From Cacconaster sp045114175 (GTDB taxonomy: Bacteria > Bacteroidota > Bacteroidia > Bacteroidales > UBA932): DNA of 52,982 nucleotides. The DNA is taken from positions 1 through 52,982 of the forward strand of contig JBGUJZ010000034.1 of NCBI GenBank assembly GCA_045114175.1, written 5' to 3'. Position numbers and translations under genes: made by a program. Under the pieces are notes generated by a model. The model worked only from the letters and a program-made list of their open reading frames with translations, did no database searches and was not told where the DNA came from. Positions 23,102 through 30,302 of the stretch are shown piece after piece. Position 1 is the stretch's first letter. Each line of letters opens with the position of its first letter.

Positions 23102-24983
23102 TCTCCGCGCCCGAGTTTTCAGTTTGCTGCTGCTCCTGCTGGGGCTCATCGCGCCATGCTCCGTGGCGCAGACGCTCCGCTTTGCGTGGCTTTCCGACAC
23201 CCATCTGGCCCTTGGCTCCCGGCACTTTGAAGACTTGCGCTACTGCGTGGAGCGCATCAATGCCGACCCCACAATTGCCTTCACGCTGCTCTCCGGAGAT
23301 GTGACGAACTTCGGTTCCGATGCCGAGATTGAGGCAGCCAAAGCGCTGCTGGACAGCCTGCAGCGACCCTACTACGTGGTTGCAGGCAATCACGACACCA
23401 AATGGTCGGAGAGTGGAGGGGATACCTTCTTCCGGGTTTTCGGCTACGAGCACTTCGATTTTGAAGCGGGTGGCATCCGGTTCCTGGGCTGCAGCAGCGG
23501 CCCCGTGATGCGAATGGCCCCGGGGCAGGTTCCCTCCGAGAGCCTGCATTGGCTGGATTCCACCGTCCGGACGATTCCCGCCCGGCAGCGCGTCATCTTT
23601 GTGAACCACTATCCGCAAGATAAAAACTCTCTGAATTACTTCAAGGTCTTGAATATCCTCAAGCGCTGCAACATTCAGCTGCTGCTCGGCGGCCACCTGC
23701 ACAAGCGCGGCGAGCGAAGCTGCTCCGACATTCCCTGTGCGCTTTCCACTTGTCTGGAGAAGCAGGGGACGGTCTGCTACAATATCGTGGAGGCTGATGC
23801 GGACAGCCTGCGGATTTCCGAGTATGCCATCAAGACCTTCGGCCGCTCCAAAGCCCTCTTCCCGGCGGAACCATGGTTTTCGATGGCGCTTGTGGATGCT
23901 CCGCGCTTCCGTCCCGACCCTGGGTGCGATGCGCGGCGATACCTGCCCGAGGATTATCCCTGGCCCGGCTATGCCGTGAATGACAGTTTTCCGAAGGTGC
24001 GCGTCAAATGGGAACGCAACCTAAAATGTGATATCGGCTCCGGTGCCTCCATCAAGGGCGACAAGATAGCCGTAGCGGATGCCAGCGGCGTGGTGCACAT
24101 GCTCAATGCCTTCAATGGAAAAGAGTTGTGGTCGTTTGCCACGGATGGCCGCGTCTATTCCACGCCGGCAATGGCCTACGACCGTATCGTGCTGGGATCG
24201 ACAGACGGAAACATCTACTGCCTGCGCATTCGCGACGGCTCGCTTCTCTGGCGCTATGCCTGCGGGAAAGCGGTGGTCGCTTCGCCGGTGATTCTCAATA
24301 AAGTCGTCTATTGCGGCGCCTCAGACGGCGCGTTCCGCGCTTTGGATCTCTACAGCGGTGCCCTTCTCTGGAAGTATGCCGATGTGGCTGGATTCGTGGA
24401 GTGCAGGGCGTATGCCGATACTTCTCAGGTGGTTTTCGGCGACTGGGGCCACACGCTCTACAGCCTCCATCCCGCCACCGGCGAGTTGCAGTGGAAATGG
24501 GTGGCGGACCGCGGCCCGATGTATTCGCCGGCCGGTGTCTGGCCCGTCAAGGCCTCCGGCCGCATCTTTATCGTAACCCCGCATCGCAAAACCTTCTGTC
24601 TGGATGCTTCTAGCGGCAAGCAGTTGTGGGAGGCTCCGGGCGGACGCGAATCCATCGCCCGTTCGCCGGATGGTTCGCGCGTCTATGTGAAAGATATGAT
24701 GGGCACGCTCCATGCCTTTGCGACCGGCCCCGAACCGCAGGAACTCTGGAATGCCGACACGGGGCTTGGCTATGATATCGTTCCGACCCCCAGTGCCGCG
24801 CGAGACACGCTGGTCTTCGTTCCCTCCGACAAAGGCATGATCTCCTGTCTCGGGGCGGGGAGCGGCGCGCTGCTCTGGCAGCACAAAATCTCTACCGGCA
24901 TGATCAACTCCATCGTGCCCCTCATCGGCCGCCACCTGCTCGTCTGCACCGGCGACGGCATCGTCACCATGCTGAAGTATTAA
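23094..24983 (+). CDS. Secreted metallophosphoesterase with PQQ-like beta-propeller
   Basis: 629 residues: signal peptide (about 1-25, ending SVAQ), a calcineurin-like phosphoesterase (about 27-260) with LSDTHL, SGDVTN, AGNHDTKW, VNHYP and GGHLHK, all metal ligands present, and a C-terminal beta-propeller (about 300-629) of PQQ/WD-type blades (repeats such as GKELWSFATDGRVYSTPA, GSLLWRYACG, GALLWKYADV, GELQWKWV, GKQLWEAPGG, GALLWQHKI). It is presumably periplasmic or surface-bound and hydrolyses an unknown phosphoester bound near the propeller. It overlaps the sirtuin gene by 8 nt and is the last gene of the operon, ending at a bidirectional terminator. Confidence 0.9.
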   Translation: MNSLRARVFSLLLLLLGLIAPCSVAQTLRFAWLSDTHLALGSRHFEDLRYCVERINADPTIAFTLLSGDVTNFGSDAEIEAAKALLDSLQRPYYVVAGNHDTKWSESGGDTFFRVFGYEHFDFEAGGIRFLGCSSGPVMRMAPGQVPSESLHWLDSTVRTIPARQRVIFVNHYPQDKNSLNYFKVLNILKRCNIQLLLGGHLHKRGERSCSDIPCALSTCLEKQGTVCYNIVEADADSLRISEYAIKTFGRSKALFPAEPWFSMALVDAPRFRPDPGCDARRYLPEDYPWPGYAVNDSFPKVRVKWERNLKCDIGSGASIKGDKIAVADASGVVHMLNAFNGKELWSFATDGRVYSTPAMAYDRIVLGSTDGNIYCLRIRDGSLLWRYACGKAVVASPVILNKVVYCGASDGAFRALDLYSGALLWKYADVAGFVECRAYADTSQVVFGDWGHTLYSLHPATGELQWKWVADRGPMYSPAGVWPVKASGRIFIVTPHRKTFCLDASSGKQLWEAPGGRESIARSPDGSRVYVKDMMGTLHAFATGPEPQELWNADTGLGYDIVPTPSAARDTLVFVPSDKGMISCLGAGSGALLWQHKISTGMINSIVPLIGRHLLVCTGDGIVTMLKY

Positions 24984-25015
24984 AAAAACAGGCTGCGGGA
25001 GCAGCCTGTTTTTTT
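24982..25015. terminator. Bidirectional terminator between the phosphoesterase gene and tmRNA
   Basis: acaggctgc-ggga-gcagcctgt flanked by A-run on the left and T-run on the right. It directly follows the stop of the plus-strand gene and, read on the minus strand, directly follows the tmRNA 3' end. Confidence 0.93.
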
Positions 25016-25016
25016 G

Positions 25017-25409
25017 TGGAGATGGGCGGAGTCGAACCGCCGTCCGAATAAAGCGCCTTACGGCTTTCTACATGCTTATCCCGCCTTTGATTGTAGGGAA
25101 CCGTCTGCCGGAGGGCGGGCCAATGGCTCCTTAGCTTCTGAAACTTAGGACGCTGTAGAAGCGTCGGCGTCCGCATCCTTCCTGGATGATACCCCGTTTG
25201 CCGGCGAGGGAAGGCTAGAAACTCCGGCGGGATACTCGTCGAGGCGGACCTGGTCCGCTCGATTAAGCTAATCCGCTTGGCAGATTAGGCAGCGAGTGCA
25301 TAGTTGTAGTTGCCAGTTATGGCTTGCGGTCTGAGATTAACGAGCGGGGCCACAACGCTCGGCATGCTTACCGTCCGACATCATTTACCGTCAAAACCAG
25401 AACATCCCC
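25017..25409 (-). ncRNA. ssrA: Transfer-messenger RNA (tmRNA)
   Basis: 393 nt, rescuing stalled ribosomes with SmpB. The 5' end GGGGATG pairs with CATCTCC at the 3' end, the T arm reads GGCGG-TTCGACT-CCGCC, and the 5' part carries GTTCTGGTTTTGACGG. CCA is not encoded. The tag frame, read on the minus strand from 25314 to 25285, is GNYNYALAA followed by TAA; the ALAA end is the protease degron. The resume codon is inferred as GGC. The terminator at 24982-25015 follows and a TACCTTTG promoter precedes. This RNA accounts for most of the 520 nt between the flanking genes. Confidence 0.96.
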
Positions 25410-25434
25410 ATAGCTTGTCTGTCGAACGACGCCG

Positions 25435-25466
25435 CAAAGGTACAAAAAACGGGATGACGATTCAAA
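25435..25466 (-). promoter_or_regulatory. Promoter of tmRNA
   Basis: On the minus strand TTTG (25466-25463), a 20-nt spacer and TACCTTTG (25442-25435). The mature tmRNA begins 26 nt downstream of the -7 box, leaving a short 5' leader for RNase P. Confidence 0.7.
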
Positions 25467-25476
25467 AAGTTTTCAT

Positions 25477-25484
25477 TACATTTG
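25477..25484 (+). promoter_or_regulatory. -7 promoter element of the Q-rich lipoprotein gene
   Basis: TACATTTG, 20 nt before the ATG at 25505. Confidence 0.6.
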
Positions 25485-25504
25485 CAAAGTACTAATAATC
25501 AGAT

Positions 25505-26416
25505 ATGATGAAACGATTGACGCTTTTGCTGGCGGCAGTGTTCCTCCTGCTGTCCGGCGGTTGTAAGAACAGGTCCGCGGCAAACGATACGCCGGATGAT
25601 GTCGAGGCCATATCGGCTCCGACATCAGTCGTGCCCGCTTCTCCGGCGGAAGTGCCGGCCTCGGAAGTGGAGGTAACGGCCCCGGCCTGTGAAGTGGATG
25701 CCGAAGTGGCGGTGCCGCTGGATGCGCCGACGGAGCCGGAGATTGAGCCGGACGGCGAAATCACCCGCGCTGCCGTGAACCGGGATCCGCGGGGAGAATT
25801 CCTGCTGGAAGGCGATTTTATGGAAACCGGACAGATCAAGTGCGGTCTCCGGGATGCCGGCAGCTATGCACCCATCTATCTGCATCTCGAGTACTATGAG
25901 AACGTGCTGTATCTGACCTACTCCGGGGGCGACCGGCTGGAACTGCCGCTCTCCGAGGTTTCAAATGGCGGGAAGACCCGTCATTATGCGATGGGGGCAT
26001 CCCAGTTTTATTCCTATGACAGTCGCTTCGAAAGTATCTCCATCATACGTGGTTTTGATGTAGACGGCCAGGGATATTGGGTGAAAGTCGTCCCGATTGG
26101 TAATTCCGGCCATTCAGCATCGTCGAGCGACTATTACGTCCAGCAACAGCAGATGCAACAGCAGCAGTCGTACCAGCAACAGCAACTGGAACAGCAGTAC
26201 CGTAGCCAGTACGCCATGTGGGAGCAGACGGTCCAGAACACCTGGAACACCTTGACCGGTATGGTCAGCGGTGCGGCCCGAACCTCCGTCCGGATGCAGC
26301 TGCGGAATGCCCAATCTCAGATGCGCAGTGTCCGTCAGAACGCCCAGATGCAGGGCATCCACATTATGGCCAGCCCCTGGGAGAACGCCTCCATCCCGTA
26401 CGGATTGGACGACTAG
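25505..26416 (+). CDS. Hypothetical lipoprotein with glutamine-rich segment
   Basis: 303 residues, family not recognised. It starts with a lipoprotein signal (LTLLLAAVFLLLSGGC; lipid Cys at residue 20, or 19 if the second Met is used). Residues 25-85 are rich in Ala, Pro, Val and Glu and look disordered. Residues 95-200 form a beta-rich globular part (APIYLHLEYYENVLYLTYSG, RGFDVDGQGYWVKVVPIG). Residues about 210-237 are nearly all Gln with some Tyr, Ser and Glu, and are followed by a helical part with WEQTVQNTWNTL and RNAQSQMRSVRQNAQMQG. Own promoter upstream and a weak hairpin downstream suggest a monocistronic gene. Function cannot be stated. Confidence 0.85.
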   Translation: MMKRLTLLLAAVFLLLSGGCKNRSAANDTPDDVEAISAPTSVVPASPAEVPASEVEVTAPACEVDAEVAVPLDAPTEPEIEPDGEITRAAVNRDPRGEFLLEGDFMETGQIKCGLRDAGSYAPIYLHLEYYENVLYLTYSGGDRLELPLSEVSNGGKTRHYAMGASQFYSYDSRFESISIIRGFDVDGQGYWVKVVPIGNSGHSASSSDYYVQQQQMQQQQSYQQQQLEQQYRSQYAMWEQTVQNTWNTLTGMVSGAARTSVRMQLRNAQSQMRSVRQNAQMQGIHIMASPWENASIPYGLDD

Positions 26417-26423
26417 CCCGGCC

Positions 26424-26438
26424 CGCACACCCTGTGCG
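26424..26438 (+). terminator. Weak hairpin after the lipoprotein gene
   Basis: cgcaca-ccc-tgtgcg followed by only TTT. A possible inefficient terminator. Confidence 0.4.
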
Positions 26439-26442
26439 TTTC

Positions 26443-26540
26443 GTGTTGAAATCAAAAACGAAAATCCCGTTGAAATAATGACGTTGTAACGAGATTATGC
26501 TTATTTTTACACGTTATTTTTGAAACCCTGATTTCAACAC
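26443..26540 (+). repeat. 12-bp inverted repeat framing the pnt leader
   Basis: gtgttgaaatca (26443-26454) and tgatttcaacac (26529-26540) are perfect complements 74 nt apart, immediately before pntAA (ATG 26556). The enclosed AT-rich part holds another gttgaaat copy and the promoter element. As DNA it could be two operator sites in opposite orientation; the element lies largely upstream of the expected transcription start, so an RNA hairpin is less likely unless a promoter lies further upstream. Confidence 0.6.
26515..26522 (+). promoter_or_regulatory. -7 promoter element of pntAA-pntAB-pntB
   Basis: TATTTTTG fits TAnnTTTG, 33 nt before the ATG at 26556, and lies between the two arms of the 12-bp inverted repeat. 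Confidence 0.5.
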
Positions 26541-26555
26541 TTAAACACTACAAAT

Positions 26556-27713
26556 ATGATTATCGGTATTCCCAAGGAAATCATGCACGACGAAGCTCGT
26601 GTTGCCGCAACGCCCGAAACTGTGGGCAAATTCGTACAGGAAGGTTTTGAGGTTCTCGTAGAGAATCACGCCGGCGACGGCGCCCTTTATCACGACGAGG
26701 ATTACATCAAGGCTGGCGCCAAGATGGTCGCAGATCCGGAAGAGATTTACAACCGCGCCGAGATGATCCTCAAGGTCAAGGAGCCGCTGATGAACGAGGC
26801 TAAGAAGAAACATGAAGTGGATATGATGCATAAGGGCCAGGTCCTGATCACCTTCATCCACCCGGCTTCTCCGGTCAACCACGAGATGGTGAAAGCCCTC
26901 ACCGCCAAAGGCGTAACGGCTATCACCCTGGACGGCATTCCGCGCATCTCCCGTGCACAGAATATGGACGCACTCACCTCGATGAGTACCTGCGCAGGTT
27001 ACAAGGGCATCCTGATGGCTGCCAACATCCTGACGACCTTCGTGCCGCAGATGTTCACCGCAGTCGGCCAGATCAAACCGGCCAAGGTTATGGTCATTGG
27101 CGTCGGCGTCGCCGGCCTCCAGGCTCTCGCAACCGCTAAGCGCCTCGGCGCCATCACCTATGCGGCTGATATCCGCCCGATGGCATCTGAAAACGCTGGC
27201 TCGCTGGGCGCAAAGGTGGTGGACACCACCGTTCCGCCGGAGTTGGCTATCGCAGAAGGCGGCTATGCAAACCGTCTTCCCGCTGACGTCCTCATCAAGG
27301 AGCAGGAAGCCCTCAAGGCTACCATCCAGGAGATGGACATCGTCTTCTGCTCCGCACTGATTCCGGGCAAGATCGCCCCGATCATCATCACCGAAGAAAT
27401 GGTGAAGGGCATGAAGAAGGGTTCCGTCATCGTGGATATTTCCATCGACCAGGGCGGTAACTGCGAACTCACCCCTAAGGGCGGTATCGAGAAGAAGTAC
27501 GGCGTGACCCTCATGGGTGTGAAGAATATCCCGGGTCTTCTCCCGACCAGCTCCACCTGGATGTTCTCGAACAACCTCTACAACCTCGTGAACTTCCTGA
27601 TGAAGGACGGCAAGTTCGTCCTGGACCGCAATGATGAGATTGTTCAGAAGACCCTCGTCTGCATCGACGGACAGCTCGTCCATCAGGGTGCACGCGAGGC
27701 TATGGGCCTATGA
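26556..27713 (+). CDS. pntAA: NAD(P) transhydrogenase alpha subunit, NAD-binding part
   Basis: 385 residues forming domain I of the proton-translocating transhydrogenase, which transfers hydride between NADH and NADP using the proton gradient to supply NADPH. MIIGIPKEIMHDEARVAATPETV begins the alanine dehydrogenase/PNT N-domain, AKVMVIGVGVAGLQALATAKRLG (about 170-195) is the NAD-binding loop, and GKIAPIIITEEMVKGMKKGSVIVD completes the fold. Domain II is encoded separately (pntAB), the split form. The end overlaps pntAB by 4 nt (ATGA). Confidence 0.95.
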   Translation: MIIGIPKEIMHDEARVAATPETVGKFVQEGFEVLVENHAGDGALYHDEDYIKAGAKMVADPEEIYNRAEMILKVKEPLMNEAKKKHEVDMMHKGQVLITFIHPASPVNHEMVKALTAKGVTAITLDGIPRISRAQNMDALTSMSTCAGYKGILMAANILTTFVPQMFTAVGQIKPAKVMVIGVGVAGLQALATAKRLGAITYAADIRPMASENAGSLGAKVVDTTVPPELAIAEGGYANRLPADVLIKEQEALKATIQEMDIVFCSALIPGKIAPIIITEEMVKGMKKGSVIVDISIDQGGNCELTPKGGIEKKYGVTLMGVKNIPGLLPTSSTWMFSNNLYNLVNFLMKDGKFVLDRNDEIVQKTLVCIDGQLVHQGAREAMGL

Positions 27714-28006
27714 TTCACCCGCTGATTCTCATTTTAGTCTTTATCGTCTGCACGGTGCTCGGCTATTTCATCATCAGGAATGTGCCGAGCCTGTTGCATA
27801 CGCCCCTGATGTCGGGCATGAACGCCCTCTCCGGGGTGACGATCGTGGGCGCCATCGGTGCGACCGGTCTTGCCTTCCTGGCAGGCAGCGGTCTCCTGGC
27901 GCAGATTGTCGGCGGCCTGGCCATCGCGCTGGCGGCTGTCAATGTGTTCGGCGGCTTCGGTGTGACCCACCGAATGCTGATGATGTTCAACAAGAAGAAA
28001 AAGTAG
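27710..28006 (+). CDS. pntAB: NAD(P) transhydrogenase alpha subunit, membrane part
   Basis: 98 residues with three to four hydrophobic helices (about 3-22, 33-58, 60-82) and a basic cytoplasmic end (MFNKKKK). It forms part of the proton channel (domain II) with PntB. MSGMNALSGVTIVGAI and the later VFGGFGVTHRMLMMF are standard for the family. It starts inside the last codons of pntAA and is followed 6 nt later by pntB. Confidence 0.95.
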   Translation: MIHPLILILVFIVCTVLGYFIIRNVPSLLHTPLMSGMNALSGVTIVGAIGATGLAFLAGSGLLAQIVGGLAIALAAVNVFGGFGVTHRMLMMFNKKKK

Positions 28007-28012
28007 CCCGGG

Positions 28013-29551
28013 ATGTCAGCAATTCAGATTATCATCAGTGCCGTACTGGCAGTACTGGTACTTGCAGGCATCTCCATGATGAGCAAGGTCAAGACGGCGG
28101 TGGCGGGCAACCTGCTCTCCGCGCTGGCCATGCTCTGCGGTGTGGTGGCTACGCTGCTCTTCACGGGTGTCGTTTCAGTCTGGACGGTCTATGTGGCCAT
28201 TCTGATCGGTGCGCTCGTCGGCAGCCTGATGGCTACCCGGGTGCAGATGATCCAGATGCCGCAGACCGTGGCATTGTTCAACGGCCTGGGCGGCGGCGCG
28301 TCGGCCCTCGTGGGCATTCTCTCCGCCCTGGGCATCGGTTTTTCCGGTGAACAGGCGCTTGAAATCGTCCTGCGTGGCTACGGCCCCTTTGTTCAGTTCA
28401 CAGCCCTGCTGGCCGTTGCGGTCGGTATGGTTACGCTGGTGGGCAGCCTGGTGGCAGCCGGCAAGCTGCACCGCATCCTGCCGCAGAAGCCGGTTGTCTG
28501 GAAGTGCCACTCGCTCTGCACGCTGCTCTTCCTGGTGTTGACCCTTGGCTTTGTCATCGCAGGCATCTTTGTGGGTGAAAAGGGGATGACCGTGTGCCTG
28601 ATCGGCACGCTCGTCTTCGCTTCCCTTTTCGGCCTCTGGTTCTCCGTCCGCGTGGGCGGTGCCGATATGCCGATCACCATCTCCCTGCTCAATTCGCTCT
28701 CCGGCGTGGCCGGCTCGATTGCCGGTATGGCCATCAGTGACGTGTTCCTGGTGGCAGTCGGTGGTATCGTAGGCGCTTCCGGCCTGCTGCTCACGCAGAT
28801 TATGTGCCGCGCCATGAACCGCAAGCTGATGAGCATCCTCGTGGGCGGAACTGCGAAACCCGCTCCCAAACAACCGCAAACCCCTGTCAAAGAAAACGAA
28901 GAATTAGTTAAACGTGCTATGGATCTTGAAAAGAGAATAAAGGAACTCGAGGCGATGGTCGCAGACCTTGAAGCCCGCGTCCAGACACTTCACGGCCAGC
29001 TTGCCGGTGCCGCACAGGCCCAGCCTGCCGCTGCAGAAGAGAAACCCTCCGCTGCCTCGGTTCTCTCCAAGGCAAAGGATGTGATTATCGTTCCGGGCTA
29101 CGGTATGGCGCTCGCACAGGCTCAGCACCAGGTACGCCAGCTGGCCGACAAACTCGAAAGCCGCGGCACCCGCGTCCGCTATGCCATCCATCCGGTGGCC
29201 GGACGTATGCCGGGCCACATGAATGTGCTGCTGGCTGAGGCCGATGTCGATTACGAGAAACTCTTTGAGATGGAGGCCATCAACGACGACTTCAAGAAGG
29301 TCGATGCTGTGGTGGTGATCGGTGCCAACGACGTGCTGAACCCGGCTGCCCGTCATGCGGAGGGTACGCCCATCTACGGTATGCCGGTCCTCAATGTGGA
29401 CGAGGCTCCTGAGGTGATCGTCTGCAACTACGACCTCAAGCCCGGTTACGCCGGTGTGGAAAATCCTATCTACACCCGTGAGAAGGGCGTCTATCTGGAG
29501 TTGGGTGATGCCAAGGAGACTCTGGCCCGCCTGATTGCAGGTATCGCTTAG
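28013..29551 (+). CDS. pntB: NAD(P) transhydrogenase beta subunit with coiled-coil linker
   Basis: 512 residues, about 50 longer than the usual 460. Residues 1-280 hold eight or nine membrane helices (domain II; GLGGGASALVGIL, NSLSGVAGSIAGMAI). Residues about 362-512 are domain III, binding NADP(H): IIVPGYGMALAQAQHQV, HPVAGRMPGHMNVLLAEA, VVVIGANDVLNPAA and the end with ENPIYTREKGVYLELGDAK. Between them lies an expanded linker (283-360): a predicted coiled coil (about 292-327, NEELVKRAMDLEKRIKELE) and an Ala/Pro/Gln-rich stretch. The first codons of the coil are AT-rich with TTA, AGA and ATA, unlike the rest of the gene. The stop overlaps the convergent thioesterase gene by 4 nt. Confidence 0.94.
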   Translation: MSAIQIIISAVLAVLVLAGISMMSKVKTAVAGNLLSALAMLCGVVATLLFTGVVSVWTVYVAILIGALVGSLMATRVQMIQMPQTVALFNGLGGGASALVGILSALGIGFSGEQALEIVLRGYGPFVQFTALLAVAVGMVTLVGSLVAAGKLHRILPQKPVVWKCHSLCTLLFLVLTLGFVIAGIFVGEKGMTVCLIGTLVFASLFGLWFSVRVGGADMPITISLLNSLSGVAGSIAGMAISDVFLVAVGGIVGASGLLLTQIMCRAMNRKLMSILVGGTAKPAPKQPQTPVKENEELVKRAMDLEKRIKELEAMVADLEARVQTLHGQLAGAAQAQPAAAEEKPSAASVLSKAKDVIIVPGYGMALAQAQHQVRQLADKLESRGTRVRYAIHPVAGRMPGHMNVLLAEADVDYEKLFEMEAINDDFKKVDAVVVIGANDVLNPAARHAEGTPIYGMPVLNVDEAPEVIVCNYDLKPGYAGVENPIYTREKGVYLELGDAKETLARLIAGIA

Positions 29552-30300
29552 AATTTGATGCAGATGGAGACCGCCTGGCGGTCGCCCACCTTGCAGTCGA
29601 ACCAAACCGTGTCACCCTCGCGGTGACGGTAGATGGAAACGCGCTCTCCGGGGCGCGTTTCCTGGCTATAGTTGACCGAGACTTCGCGGACGGGGCGCTC
29701 GATCAGTTCTTCATAATCCAGATAATCCATCGCCCAGACCACGTAACGCACGTTGTTGGTGTGTCCCAGAAAGTCGGTGTCCGAATAGCAGACTACGTGT
29801 TCGCCCACCAGCTCCGGCGTACAGTCGCGCGGCATGATGACGCGCTCGGCCAGTTCTTCGATCGCGTGGTCGTGACAGACCTTGTCCGGCGTGACCGGTA
29901 CGGCCATCGCCTCGTTGCGAACGAGAGCCCGCGTATCCACGTTGAGGATCACCCAGGAGCTGGTGCCCACGACGCGCTGTCGGCCTGCAGCATCGCAAAC
30001 GATAAAATCACGCAGGCTGAAAGGCCCTGCCGTACCTTTGTGCCAGGTGGAGACCGTCAACTCGTCCCGCCACCTGGGGGCGTCGAGGATCCGGAAGGTC
30101 ATCCGCGAGAGAACCCAGGCCTGGCGGCTGCCGATCAGGTTGTCATAGCCGAATCCCATCGCGCTGGCGGCCAGGTAGGCAATCTCCTGCGCAATCTCCA
30201 TGAAGGCGGTCGGGCGCATCCGTTGCGTCGTATCTACATCGCTGCAGTCCAGCGCTTTGACAAGTTGGTAGCGGTTTGTTCCGCAGAGGGCTCCTTTCAT
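29548..30300 (-). CDS. Acyl-ACP thioesterase
   Basis: 250 residues from ATG 30300; an ATG at 30309 that overlaps the clpC stop would add three residues (MLN). It is a double-hotdog thioesterase of the FatA/FatB type, releasing fatty acids from acyl carrier protein: MRPTAFMEIAQEIA, SRQAWVLSRMTFRI, WHKGTAGPFSLRDF, and in the second hotdog DTDFLGHTNNVRYVVWAMDY, containing the Asn and His of the active site, then SVNYSQETRPGE. It follows clpC closely on the same strand and is probably translated by re-initiation. The end overlaps pntB by 4 nt. Confidence 0.9.
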   Translation of the reverse strand: MKGALCGTNRYQLVKALDCSDVDTTQRMRPTAFMEIAQEIAYLAASAMGFGYDNLIGSRQAWVLSRMTFRILDAPRWRDELTVSTWHKGTAGPFSLRDFIVCDAAGRQRVVGTSSWVILNVDTRALVRNEAMAVPVTPDKVCHDHAIEELAERVIMPRDCTPELVGEHVVCYSDTDFLGHTNNVRYVVWAMDYLDYEELIERPVREVSVNYSQETRPGERVSIYRHREGDTVWFDCKVGDRQAVSICIKF

Positions 30301-30302
30301 AT

